This document shows, in pieces, positions 1-10,740 of a DNA stretch of 64,000 nt. Position numbers and translations under genes: made by a program. Source of the stretch: Pyrus communis. Lineage: Eukaryota > Streptophyta > Magnoliopsida > Rosales > Rosaceae. The notes beneath the pieces were generated by a model that was not told where the DNA came from, ran no database searches, and saw nothing but the letters and a program-made list of their open reading frames with translations. The stretch covers positions 15,626,222-15,690,221 of the forward strand of contig NC_084818.1 of NCBI RefSeq assembly GCF_963583255.1. The letters are read 5' to 3'. The first letter of the stretch is position 1; the number at the start of each line of letters is the position of its first letter.

Positions 1-213
1 TGCTCTAGCATCCTTGACCACATTCTCATGCATCAACTTCTTCTCCGCCTCTGTGAGCTCCTTTTCCTTCTTCACTGGAGTTTCATACCCATTTTCAACC
101 AGATCCCACAGTTTGTGTGAACGGAAAATGGTCTTCATTTTGATTTGCCAGAAATCAAAATTTTCGCCATTGAAGACTAGGGCTCTGAGTTCTCCTCCTC
201 CAGATCCAGCCAT
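1..213 (-). CDS. N-terminus of a Copia gag polyprotein (runs off the left edge)
   Basis: The minus strand opens a reading frame at 213 that stays open for 71 codons to the window edge. It begins with a Gly-rich MAGSGGGE leader. It continues with a tryptophan-containing segment (FDFWQIKM) and the KLWDLVENGYE motif, followed by a charged helix. This order is typical of the N-terminus of plant Ty1/Copia gag proteins (UBN2 family). Gag would form the particle that packages the element's RNA. The start lies about 105 bases downstream of the primer-binding site and 5' LTR of the same element, as expected. There is no stop or frameshift in the visible part, so this element may be younger than the other Copia copies in the window. 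The rest of gag and pol lies outside. Confidence 0.8.
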   Translation of the reverse strand, partial: MAGSGGGELRALVFNGENFDFWQIKMKTIFRSHKLWDLVENGYETPVKKEKELTEAEKKLMHENVVKDARA

Positions 214-318
214 GTTAAACTTGATCGCTGATATGAACTCGAATAACTGCAATGAGCTTTTGCTGTGAATCCGAGCTCACCCATCTCACAAACACGACAC
301 CCAGAAATTCAGACCCAA

Positions 319-334
319 CCTGGCTCTAAGGCCA
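319..334 (-). promoter_or_regulatory. tRNA primer-binding site of the left-edge Copia element
   Basis: Directly after the LTR end, the minus strand reads TGGCCTTAGAGCCAGG. This resembles the initiator-tRNA-Met complementary site of plant Copia elements (TGGTATCAGAGC) with a few changes. Position and similarity support a minus-strand priming site. Confidence 0.7.
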
Positions 335-651
335 TGTTAGAGGATTCAAATTAAACAAGAATTCTAGCAGTGGTTATGGAAGAGAAACTCAGAGAATTTG
401 AGGAAGAAAAAGAGAAGAATTTGGATCAGAAAAATCTCAGAGAATATCCCTCTGCAATCTTCCATATATTGCGGACACTCACTCTGAGCATGTGAGCTCA
501 TACATTAGCACATTTAACCGTTGGAGGTGAGAGAGAGATGGACACATTTCTAAATTCAATCTCAGCCATCCATTACATCTTACTCTGAGATTAAGACACT
601 TGTCCAATATTAAGCCCTATGAGACTTAACCAACACATTACATTTTTAACA
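335..651 (-). repeat. 5' LTR of the left-edge Copia element (317 bp)
   Basis: On the minus strand the repeat starts TGTTAAAAATG at 651 and ends CCTCTAACA at 335, so it has the canonical TG...CA ends. It abuts the primer-binding site. The partner LTR is outside the window, so the repeat is called from its termini and its position before the PBS and gag. The candidate target duplication next to it is CACAA (652-656), which cannot be verified here. Confidence 0.75.
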
Positions 652-944
652 CACAAACTCAGCCCATGAGCTGAGGCATAACACAAATGTAAACTTATAA
701 TCTTCACTAATCAGTTCATCAATTTACACACTAAGAATACAAGCATTAGAAGAAAGATCCGCATAAATCATGTTTTAATGGAAAACGAAGCATTTTTCTG
801 TCTTCTGAATATAAAAAATAATTACTAGCATAAAATTCAACTCGCACAGAGAATCCACCATACGGAACCTCTATCCAATAGTGTAGGTTTAAATGAAAAT
901 CAGAAAATGATCATCTTGATTAGTCGACACCTTTTCTTGGCATT
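652..944. other. Intergenic stretch
   Basis: AT-rich sequence between the Copia LTR and the stop codon of the hydrolase gene. It probably includes the hydrolase 3' UTR. No coding region or repeat boundary was recognised. Confidence 0.5.
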
Positions 945-3407
945 TCAATCCACCTTGCGGCCGTTGCTGTGGTTTTTACGTTTAGCTGTAGGGAGAGGAT
1001 CCATGAGGAAAGACTTCATGTGCTTGCACATCTCTTTCGGTTTCTCTGCATTTATAGCATGCCCTGCGTTCTTTATGATCACTAGGTCTGCACTCTCACC
1101 TATTTGCCTGCAAAGGGAGAACAGTAAGACTAAGCGCTTTTCCAAAATTTGATTTGTAGACCTGCTCAATTTCTGCAAGGATCTCTATGTAAGGATTTTA
1201 AGATCAAGTAGTCTTCCCATTGAAGGATGTAAAATCATTCGTTTTGCAGCAGTAACTTAGAGCAACCAAAAGAGTAGAAGTGGAGATAACCAATGATTTT
1301 GGTTTATCTCAATCATAATGTTCTGTACTTCATTCATGCAGCAAATATTTCTAGAAGTAACAATGACATTGAAATAATTAAGCTGCGCGATTTACCTTTT
1401 TAATCGGTGCGCCAATTCCAGTGGGAATACCAGGTCATGCTCTCCCCAGATGATTAATGTAGGCTGCATCAAGAAGAAATTAAGCTCTTGAATACTCCAG
1501 AAAACCAAAAACGAAAAACAGCCACCTTTATTAGATTAATAACTTGAATATAATGCAAAATTACATGGTTTATCTTCGGAAGATCAGACAACTTCCTGTC
1601 CTTGTGTAGTGCTTGAATCAATTCTTTCCTCTCTTGAAGATGTTCTGAACACATCACCTGCAGCCAGTGCCAACCAAACTCATAAGACAAGTTTCAGGTT
1701 AAACTAATACAAGTATTCCATATCGCACTCGGAAAAGAGAAACATTTAGCACTAACATCTTAAATTCGTATGGAAAAAAAAAAAAGGACTGACATCACAA
1801 TCATGTGGTGAGAAATGAAATTTATGTACCACTATTGCCGCCCAGCAGAATCAGCGGCAATCAAATATTTTATAAGCACATTATTACAATGAATTGCAGT
1901 TTCTAGCAGCCTAAAGACTCCAATTCACAGTGGGGAGTTGTTATTGAGTCGCACACACTCCTGAATTAACAAGGAAAATCTGTGTGTCTGTGATACTACT
2001 TCTATTGCTAGGTAAAGCAAAGTCCAAAACAGACATCAAAAGAGATACAAATTATTGTCACTGACGGTAATAGACCAGAACAGAAGAAAGGTATGTTTAT
2101 CCCGAAAACTGATGGTGATAGTCACTAATTCCTAAAAATTGTGCTGTACACGTATTCACAAACGCAAACATTGCTTTCAATGTTTGCTTGGATGCTACCC
2201 TCTCACAGTTTGAAAGCCTGATTCTATTGGTCACTAGTGAACGAATCGAGAATTTATTTAGTTTTTGATTCATGTATGATCCCAGAAACTGTGTGAATAT
2301 GCTATAAGCTTCTTCCACCTACTCCTCCCCTCCTCTCTATTTCTTTTTAAAGTTTGTTTCAAACTACTTTGCATATACAAAATACAGTACTGAAATGTAT
2401 GTTTCTGCAGAGCAGCAACAGTATTAATTTGCACACTTATCAGGCTTCAATTATTAGGAGGAAGAATTAAAACTTTAATTTGACTTTCTGAATAAACTTC
2501 TAAATTGCAAACAGGAATCAAACCCAATACTATACACCAAGAAACATAGAAATTCATTCCCAATCCAGAAAATGATTAAAAATCAGAATCTAGTTGGGGA
2601 AATAAATCAAAATCAAATCTTGACAACATATCAATCAAACATAGACAACTTTGATGATCAAAATATCAAAACTGATCACTTTAGCAATTAGGATTCGGAA
2701 AATGATCATTCCGGCCAATTTCTCAATAAAATATGCAACCAAAGTGAAGAGAGGAAATCAAGGAAGAGAACTGGGTAAATTACCTCAATGAAATCATTGA
2801 GAAAACAAGAGGGGACATTCTTAACAGGCTTGTAAAAAGAGATCTTCATCAAGTCCCTAAAATGCTGAGGCTTCTGGGGCAACAAAACATTCATGGCCTC
2901 CTCCACGCTCTTCACCTGAAACATCCCATTCTCCATATCCTTTTCCTCCGTGCACACCCCGGCGCAGCACAGCACCAGCCTGTCTATTCTTTCCCCAAAC
3001 TGCGCCGCCATGCGGTAGGCCACGAAGCCGCCGTAGCTGATGCCGGTGACCATCATTTTCTTGACTCCGTGGGCGTCCATGAGGGCCATGACGCAGCGTG
3101 CCTGGAAAATCTCAGAACGTTCAGGGCGGGAGGAGTAGGAGTCGCCGAAGAAGACGAGGTCGGGGATGTAGAGGTTGAAGCGGGAGACGAGAGGGGAGAC
3201 GAAGTCGTGCCACTGCCACATTGCGTTGGCGCCGATGCCGTGGATGAGGAGGAGGGTGGGTTTGGATGGGGAGTGGTTTTTGGGAGCCCAGCAGTGCATG
3301 ACGGTGCCATCGCCCAAATCGGTGGTGGTGGACTTTAGGCCGGAGGAGGAGAAGGAGTAGCGGAAGCAGCGGTCGCGTGACGCTACTATGCTGAAGCACC
3401 CCGGCAT
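945..3407 (-). CDS. Alpha/beta hydrolase-fold protein, 315 aa, four coding exons
   Basis: Coding exons on the minus strand are 3407-2784, 1657-1565, 1463-1396 and 1107-945. All splice junctions are GT-AG, and the joined frame gives 315 residues ending in TGA. The alpha/beta hydrolase signature is complete. The HGIG oxyanion-hole motif is near residue 56, the nucleophile elbow GISYGG has Ser124, the acid is Asp249 in WGEHDLVFP, and the catalytic His278 is in NAGHAIN. There is no obvious signal peptide or membrane anchor. The relatives I recognise are the plant soluble esterase/lipase-like group (At4g39955, At2g18360, At5g09430). These are annotated by fold, and their natural substrates are not established, so hydrolysis of an ester or acylglycerol is only a family inference. 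Exon 1 is much richer in GC than its surroundings. The first intron (2783-1658) is the largest. The gene looks intact. Confidence 0.9.
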
Positions 3408-3807
3408 TTTTATTCTTTATTTTGTATGAGAGTTCGGGGCAGAAGAAGAAAATGGCGGGAGGTTGGAGAGGGAGGGTGTGTCAATGGCGGGAGAGAATCT
3501 CTGGTATGGCGGAGTAGTTAGCTGCCTTTCTTTTTTTAGTTTTTACAAAGCGACGACGAGTATTTTATGTGATTAATGGTTGAGGGCAGGATATAAAATT
3601 CAAAGAGAAAAACAAAACAACGGAAAATGGATCTTCTCTTCTCCACTTATATTGACTTGGTGGCATCTACAGTCTAGAATCTAGAACCTAGTCTCTACCC
3701 TCGTCTTTATTTTGGGTGTATTTTACTACTTTTCACCACTGTTTTGAAAATTCCCAACTAGGGCCGCATATGCACCCATTTAAGTGCTAGGTAACTAGCC
3801 ACCATCT
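3408..3807. other. Upstream region of the alpha/beta hydrolase gene
   Basis: About 400 bp that should hold the 5' UTR and promoter of the minus-strand hydrolase gene. No clear TATA element could be fixed. No other gene is visible. Confidence 0.4.
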
Positions 3808-4229
3808 CAATTAATGTTTAAGCGTTTGAAAATTAAGAAATGGCGTCTAGACCTACTGAGGCGCTCGTCTAAACTGCCTAACCCGCCCAAATCCGCCTAG
3901 GTTGCGACTCACTTAGACAGAAATGGATAATTTTCATTTTACATTTTATTTTTTCAATAAGTTGTTGTTGAATACTTAAATGAACACACATTATATGTTT
4001 GTTCTAACGTTTTCATTATGTTCCAATAGCTCATAATAGATATGTCATTCTATTTTGTAGTTTATGATGAAATTATATATATTTTAAGCATAAACATACA
4101 TTTATTTATACGAAATATAATATATTTAATTAAATCCGCCCAAGCGCCCGCCTAAACCCCTCCTAACCATCTAGGCGCTAGGCCTCAGCCTGCCGCCCAA
4201 CTAGCGCCTAACGTCTTTTAGAACCTTAC
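3808..4229. mobile_element. Nonautonomous DNA-transposon-like repeat with GC-rich 'taggcgctag' ends
   Basis: GC-rich blocks of short CCTAGGCGC-type motifs lie at both ends of an AT-rich core. The right end, read on the minus strand, is GGTTCTAAAAGACGTTAGGC. It matches the left end of the larger element at 37865, which starts GGTTCTAAAAAACACTAGGC. No coding capacity is visible. The superfamily is uncertain (hAT-like is a guess) and I could not settle a target-site duplication. The left boundary is approximate. Confidence 0.5.
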
Positions 4230-4231
4230 TT

Positions 4232-4460
4232 TTCACTTTCTTCCTTCTTTTTTTTATTTTTTTTCTTTTTTTTTTATTTTTTTTTTTTTTATTTTTGAAC
4301 AAACGATGGGTTTATTTGTTAAGGGGGTGAGGAGTGGGCTAAGCCTTTTAATGGAATTTCCATAATAATACGGTTCAACTTTACTTTTGCATGAGAATCA
4401 AACCTAAAACTTTTCACTAACAAATGAAAAGGAATAATACTAGATCTTAGTACTAAGTAG
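4232..4460 (-). mobile_element. tRNA-derived SINE, minus strand, with long A/T tail
   Basis: Read on the minus strand, this copy contains a B-box-like GTTTGATTCTC. A conserved stretch with GGCTTAGCCCACTCC follows, then a 3' end ...CGTTTGTTC running into a long A-rich tail (plus-strand T tract 4232-4294). The same 3' end recurs at 22546-22730, 52335-52478 and 55965-56080. The head boundary is approximate. Confidence 0.6.
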
Positions 4461-4894
4461 CACATTCTTCCTTTTGTATATGTTATCCACGGAATGAGTA
4501 AAAGTGGAAGTAAAATGTTAAAAAGAAGAATTCTCATTAATTATTGTATTTAGAAAAGATTAAAATTTTAATTAAAATTAATTAGTAGGACAAGTGGCAA
4601 ACTATAATAGGATGGATAAAAGAGAGAGAACGTGCATAGCAAAAATGCACCCCCTTTATTTTATTTCATTTATTGTGTCAAATAGTGGAGTAGCTAATTT
4701 GAGATGTGAAATTAGTTGGTATAATTTTATAACATTCAAGTAATAAATTATCTCAAACAAATGAAGGATCTATAAAAGTATTCGATCAATTTGACGATCA
4801 AAATTTAATTTTCATTTTAGTTAATAAGCTATTAAGGATCTGCCTACCCAATAATGGTGTCCAACAATATTAGTCATTTTCTAAATTTGAAGGT
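4461..4894. other. AT-rich intergenic stretch
   Basis: Nothing recognised beyond AT-rich sequence. Confidence 0.4.
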
Positions 4895-5427
4895 CTTAAT
4901 GGTATAAGTAACTTTAAGCTTGGTACATATTTAACTCAATTGGAGTAATAATTCCTCAAATTGTAGCAATGGTCCCTTAACTTTAACTCTATTGGAGCAA
5001 TGGTCCCTCAACTGAAAATTCATTACCATTAGTCCCTCAACTTTAATCCAACTGGAGAAATGGCATCTCAACTTTAACTCAATTGGAGCAATAATCCCTC
5101 AAACTTTAACCTAATTGTAACGATGGTCCTTCCAACATAATTCATTTTGACAAAATTTTGATGAAGTTGACGAAAAGAATCATAGCTACATGTTTTGATT
5201 AGTTGAGGGATCCCAATTGTAGCAATGGTCCTTCCAACATAACTTATTTTGACAAAATTCTGACAAAGTTGACGAAAATTATCATAGCTACACATTTTGA
5301 TGAGTTGAGGGACCAATAGTAATGAATTTTTAGTTGAGGGACCATTGCTCTAAATTGATTAAAGTTGAGGGACCATTATTACAATTTACTTAATGGTATA
5401 AGTAGCTTTAAGCTTGGCACATATTTA
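4895..5427. repeat. Inverted-repeat (MITE-like) element bracketed by 39-bp direct repeats
   Basis: The outer direct repeats (4895-4933 and 5389-5427) each start CTTAATGGTATAAGTA and differ at only two positions. The interior is a large imperfect inverted repeat. The left arm carries repeated CAATGGTCCCTCAAC motifs, and the right arm carries their complement, GTTGAGGGACCATTG. The centre also holds a tandem duplication of about 107 bp (about 5100-5315). No coding potential was found. It is probably a foldback MITE, but direct repeats of this length are far longer than a normal target duplication. Confidence 0.6.
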
Positions 5428-5527
5428 TGCTATATTTTATTACTATGTCATCCACGTGATGTAACATGTAATATGTCAGATACTCAATCAACATTCAATG
5501 AGATGATATAAACTAAAGTTTTAATAA

Positions 5528-7738
5528 GAGGTTGATAGGAGCATATTCATGCGACTTAAATGGCTTGTTCTCGTGCATTTACGTTATGTTTCTTTAGTTA
5601 TTTTAGTACTTTAAGCTATTTTCGTGTGTTTGTAGGTCCAAAGGGCTAAAGGAGCAAAAAGATGCATTTTGGAGACTTTTGGAGCACTTTTGGGCTAAGG
5701 ATGGATAGCTTATGCTTGGAGCCAAAGTGTTGGACGAAATTGAAGACCAAATTAAAGACCAAAGTGTTGGAACCTTGTTCCCTTTAGTTTTAGGACGTTT
5801 AAACCTTTCCTAATCTCAATCATGCCATGCATAACACACCAACAACAACCTAGCCGTGAATAACATTCCATTTCCACCACTTTCCAACTTAATTCACATG
5901 CATCCCATTCTTTATTTCTCCCTTTAATCATTCATCCATACAATCTGCCATCTTTCACAAACACTTAAACCTTTGCTGCAACCTTCCACCTTTCTCCCAA
6001 AACCGTGCACATGCACTCCCATTCTTGAATCCTTTGCATCCACATGCACTTATTCCTCCATCATTGCACCACACTCCCATCCATTTCATCATTGCAGCCA
6101 CATATAGCTTTAATTCACATGTCCATTTTCTGCTTGCATTTCCAACTTTGCACATGCATTCATCATCATAACCTAGCTGTCATTCCACTTTAATCACATG
6201 CATAAATCAGCCACATGCATCTCCCATCACCATTCCAGATTTCCACCAAGTTCCTAGCTGACATGTTCCCTCTTCTTCACCTATAAATAAGCATCCATTG
6301 CAGCCACAATTCATTCACTCATCCATATTCAGAAAATCATCCATACACACCAACAACATCCCCTTAGAATCCAAAGTGCCGTGCACATTCACCACCAGAA
6401 TTCATCCCTTTGCCGTGGCCTCCCCCTTCCATTTTCACCACTCCCCAAACCATTCACACCATCAAAACTCACCTTAGACCTTGTACTACAACAACGAGGA
6501 AGAGAAGAGTGTCTAAACGTTCATACAATTCAAGTTTGAGTTGTTGGAATGTTTAGGTGTTTCTTTGATTTCAATGTTTAAATTCAATTCTCTTTGTCTT
6601 GTACGTATGAGGAATGGAAAAGAAGAGTGCCTAAACGTTCATACAATTCAAGTTTGAGTTGTTGGAATGTTTAGGTGTTTCTTTGATTTCAAAGTTATGA
6701 GGAACTAAACCCCCCTTGGCTAGGGGGGGATTCGAAATATATGTTTATGCTTGCATTTTGATTTGATTACTTCTAATTGTGTTTCATAAGTTGTGGATTC
6801 ATTTGTTTAACCGTTTGATTGATAACTTATTTATGTATGTTTATTGAGAGTGCACGCTTAATTTTCATGCATGAATATGACGCTAGAATATAAGTGAGTT
6901 TCACCTAATAGTTACGAACTTATATTCACAAGTAGTGGAGGTTGCTTATAAACAATCGCGTTAAAAGAATTCTTGGCATAAGTTTCATGCGTATTCCATA
7001 GTAACGAATGCCTCGTCAACACTTATAATTTTCATAGAGCGTAATGATTCTTGCTTGTATCTCTATTATGCAATCATGTAGGGGACTTGTGGGGAATGTT
7101 TTGAGTTGTCGTATGCAATCATCCAATTCAATAACGTTAGGAAGATTTGAAGGTTAATTAGTGCATCACGGTTAACTTGGGGTGTTGAGAATTAATGGTT
7201 TATTGAAATGCAATTGGAAATCGTTTTATTATGCAAGTATAACATGTGTGGAGATGAACCCCTTAGCTAGCCTTCATTCCATTCAATTTCATCAATTTCG
7301 TTTTTACAATCTGTTTTAATTAGAATCTGTGCATTTAGTTTAATTTCGTCAAAACCTCAATCCCCCTTTACTTTATTGTCCAATTTAGTTAGAAAGTGTC
7401 TTAGTTTGTGTTTCTAGGTGTTTTGATTCAATTTGTTACACAAATTCGTCCAAATTCACCAAAGTGCTCAAAACTGCCCAGAAAGTGTTTTTAAGGCAGT
7501 TTTGAGTGTTTTGGGTGATGTTTGAGTCTTTTGGTTTGTTTTAGTGTTTTAAAGTTTAGTTTTGCATTCTTTGAGTCTAGTATAGTGTTTTATATGTTGT
7601 TTTTACGTTTTTGAGTCAAATCCAAGTGATTAACAATCCCTCCTAATCCCCGGTCCAGAACGATCCCTACTTACATCATTACTACAATTGTCAAAAAGAG
7701 GGTTTAATTTGTGTGCGTATAATTCTCGCATCAGAGGT
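5528..7738. mobile_element. Solo LTR (5533-7733, 2201 bp) with perfect GAGGT target duplications
   Basis: The repeat starts TGATAGGAGCATATT at 5533 and ends CTCGCATCA at 7733, so it has TG...CA ends. It is flanked on both sides by GAGGT (5528-5532 and 7734-7738). There is no internal domain, primer-binding site or second LTR, so this is a solo LTR left by recombination of a full element. A truncated copy of the same LTR lies at 62844. Inside, a segment of about 70 bp is duplicated (about 6505-6570 and 6621-6690) about 116 bp apart. A CTATAAATA box at 6281-6289 could be the LTR promoter. Size suggests a Gypsy-type LTR, but the family is not proven. Confidence 0.85.
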
Positions 7739-7789
7739 AAGGGTATGAATTTCTAAGTTTTCTAAAATTTATATTTTATTCCATAGTTT

Positions 7790-7868
7790 AATGCCACATG
7801 ATGTACTTTCACTTCAAAAAAAAAAAAAAAAAAAAAAAACAAAAACAAAACAAAATGCCACATGATGT
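7790..7868 (+). mobile_element. 49-bp poly(A) retroposon stub with 15-bp target duplication
   Basis: AATGCCACATGATGT occurs at 7790-7804 and again at 7854-7868. Between the copies lie only 49 bases: eleven unique bases, then a run of A followed by (CAAAA)-like tail. A long duplication plus an A tail is the signature of LINE-mediated insertion, here almost completely 5'-truncated. Confidence 0.75.
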
Positions 7869-8555
7869 TCCACGAGACAAATCCGAATCCTTTTTGTGAG
7901 GATTCTGGGGATCCGTGAGGCGAGGATATGTGAATCATATCCGTTCATTGTACATCGTGCAATCAGAAATTATTTTAAATATTTTTATTTAAATACAAAC
8001 AGTACCTGATAAAAACAGACTGCAATATGTATGATAAATAGACAAGATTTACAGATCTTCTGGATCCTCACCAAAAAGATCGAGAGAGGATCTTATTGGC
8101 CACAAGACATATTGAACTAATATTCAATGAAATAAAATTATTGATTGACCTATTATATACAAACAACCTGACGTTTACAAATTTCTTGTCACATCATGTG
8201 GTATTAAATTATGGTATGATAGTATACCACTTATATACTTTATTTATTATGAACAGAGACTTGGAAAGTAGATGATTCGATTCCAAAAATCAAAATAAAA
8301 CAGAGTGCCGTATTCGAAGGGAGTGTTATGTCATATTTGTTTGATTACGTGGGATCATGTATAGAGCTAATCTTTTCTTACTTGGTCGTGATACATACAT
8401 GTATTAATGTAAAATAGTAAAATGCAATTGCAAGTGGTGAAATGGTCGTAAATGATTAGTGAAAATCTAAAACAAGTTTGTTTAATTAAACAACTGTGTT
8501 TAATTAAGAACAATGGTTTAATTAAACCAGGAAGTATATAATAAAATAAAACGAC
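7869..8555. other. AT-rich intergenic stretch
   Basis: No gene or repeat boundary recognised. It is the target region into which the Copia element at 8561 inserted. Confidence 0.4.
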
Positions 8556-8560
8556 GGTTC

Positions 8561-8822
8561 TGTTGCAGTCATATTAGAATAAGAATGTGATTGTGTAAAT
8601 TCTAGTATATATGAGAATATATCTTCTTGTTAGGACTAGATTACCTATTAAATATTGTAATCCTAAAGGTAAGGAATTAACCTTCCCTGCTACTATAAAT
8701 AAAGGCAAAAAGAGGTGGAATAACACACACCCACAATTACACATATCTCTCTTCTCTCTCTATGCCGCACCCTCTCTCTCTTTCTGGCCTCCATAATTAT
8801 TCAGTAAATTAGGCCTACAACA
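8561..8822 (+). repeat. 5' LTR of the Copia element
   Basis: 262 bp, from TGTTGCAGTC to CCTACAACA. It contains an ACTATAAATAAAGG TATA-type promoter (about 8691-8704) followed by CT-rich sequence. The next bases, CGTTATCAGCAC, are a probable altered tRNA-Met primer-binding site. Confidence 0.88.
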
Positions 8823-10296
8823 CGTTATCAGCACACTCTTGACGCTGCGCTAAGCAGAGTTTATCCTCCAATCAGGGGAGTATTACGTTTTAATTATTCT
8901 TTTTATAATTGATTTATTATTTTATTAAATTAATCTACATGTTATTGATTCAATTTAATTTTTCTATGTTGAAAACGTGATACAACGCATTGGAGATGCA
9001 ATTTCGGCTTTCCAAGAAGGAACTTCTACAAATTCAAAGGTTTTTGTTGTTTTCTACCAATCAGGTATGCTTTAAAGCATGAAAACATTCCCCATGATGC
9101 ATGAATCCCCCTATGTTTATATTTTCCTTCTGATATATATATATTGTATATGTTCATATATTTGTTTCATGCATTACGCAATTAAATCGCTATGTGGAAT
9201 TTGTGAGTCAAAGTATTTTCATAAACTAGTAGCATATTAGGGTTTCTACAACCCTAGAAATTTCGAAAAGAAAAACAAAAAGAAGGGAATTGGACATCAT
9301 GCGGTACCACGGCCGTGAGGACCAGTATGCTGGCCCGAATCCCAGCCTTGTGGAGACACTCCTAAAAATGACGTCGCTTCGACGTATGGACCTTGGCAGC
9401 AGCCTTCTGGGCTTTGCTGCGGAGCACATGGACACACCAGACCTTCGCCCTAGCTAGTTTGACTAGGCCTCATAGCCCAACTCCATAAAGGAAACGTGCA
9501 ACATTTCCCTTTTGGACCTATCCCATGCTCTCGACCCAAATCTACCAGCAGCAATAGCCTGCTGGACCTTGTCCTACATCCTTGCCCATCTTTGCTTAAA
9601 GCTTGCAACTTGCATGCCCAATTGGGCTGCTTTTGCAATCTGCTCGAGCCCAGCCTGCAGCTTGAGGCTACATGAGCTTGTCTAAAGCAGCAACCAGTAA
9701 TCCAATGCTGGGCTACCTCATTTTCTCAGCCCAAAAGCCAAGTTTTGGCTTGTTTTTTCTTCTTTTCAACCCATATTTTTGGTGCCCTACTCATGGCACA
9801 AAACAATGTTATTGGGTTATGGCTTTTGGAATCTAATGCTAATTTTTGGCATTTTAAATAATTTTAACCCTAATGTTATAATTATTTTGCTTCTACGATC
9901 GACCCCGAATGGTCCCGATCTATTGAATTAATTAAAAGTGACATGCAGTCCATTAATCTGATAATGAATCCAAAATTATTGACCTGAAGATCACGTTTGG
10001 ACATTAACGATTCAATAATTTATTTTTATACTTTGAACCGTTGACATACTTTCGTAGTAACGAAGCTCTAACACTTGAGTTCCCGAAGAACCTTAAATCC
10101 ACTACACTTAGTTGTATATTGCATTCTGTGTTTCTTGCGGGAACCTCTCTTTTATGAACTAAATGTTCATAAACTAAATTGAACCTATAGTTTCAAATTT
10201 AGTGCCTTTGAAACCCGAAGTTTTCATAAAACAATACACCCATGAAAACCTGAATTTTTCATGAAAACCATGTCTTAGAACCTGAATGTTCTAACT

Positions 10297-10740
10297 TTGA
10301 TGATTATGGATGATTTATTACCAAAGCAACAATCACAATCGTGTTCCCTCCAATTCAATGGATTGTCGAACTGTTACAAGTTCGATTTCCCTGATTTTGA
10401 TATTTCTATTAGAAACCATTTTATGTGGGTACAAGACGTGAATCTCCACTTGACTATCAAGAAGCTGAGAAACCATTGTAGCCAACAATGGCATGGAAGA
10501 GCTGAATAAGCCTCCACCATTATCTTTATTCAAAGACTTGTGCCTGAAGCATTACAAATGGAAATACCTCATGAACAAGGATTCCATGGCTCTTTGGCTC
10601 ATTATCATGGACCGTTTAATCATGAAAGACATTGCCTGAAGCACACCATGATTACGTCCATGAATGAGTACAATTTTGAAGTTTATAAATCCGATCAAAT
10701 TTTGACTAAAGAATACTTTTCTCGTCCTTCATGTTTCTAA
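10297..10740 (+). pseudogene. Copia gag remnant
   Basis: Translation gives a block with LSNCYKFDF and NHFMWVQDVNLHL, then EYNFEVYKSD further on. These match the gag of the second Copia element (MSNLNKLDF, then KWVQDVKLYL, then MNEYNFEV). The frame breaks at 10507, so no full gag can be made. Confidence 0.65.

Noticed and set aside
2862..3399. Open frames antisense to or overlapping hydrolase exon 1
   Set aside because: They lie within the GC-rich exon and only mirror its codon structure. The hydrolase frame has full catalytic motifs and splice sites.
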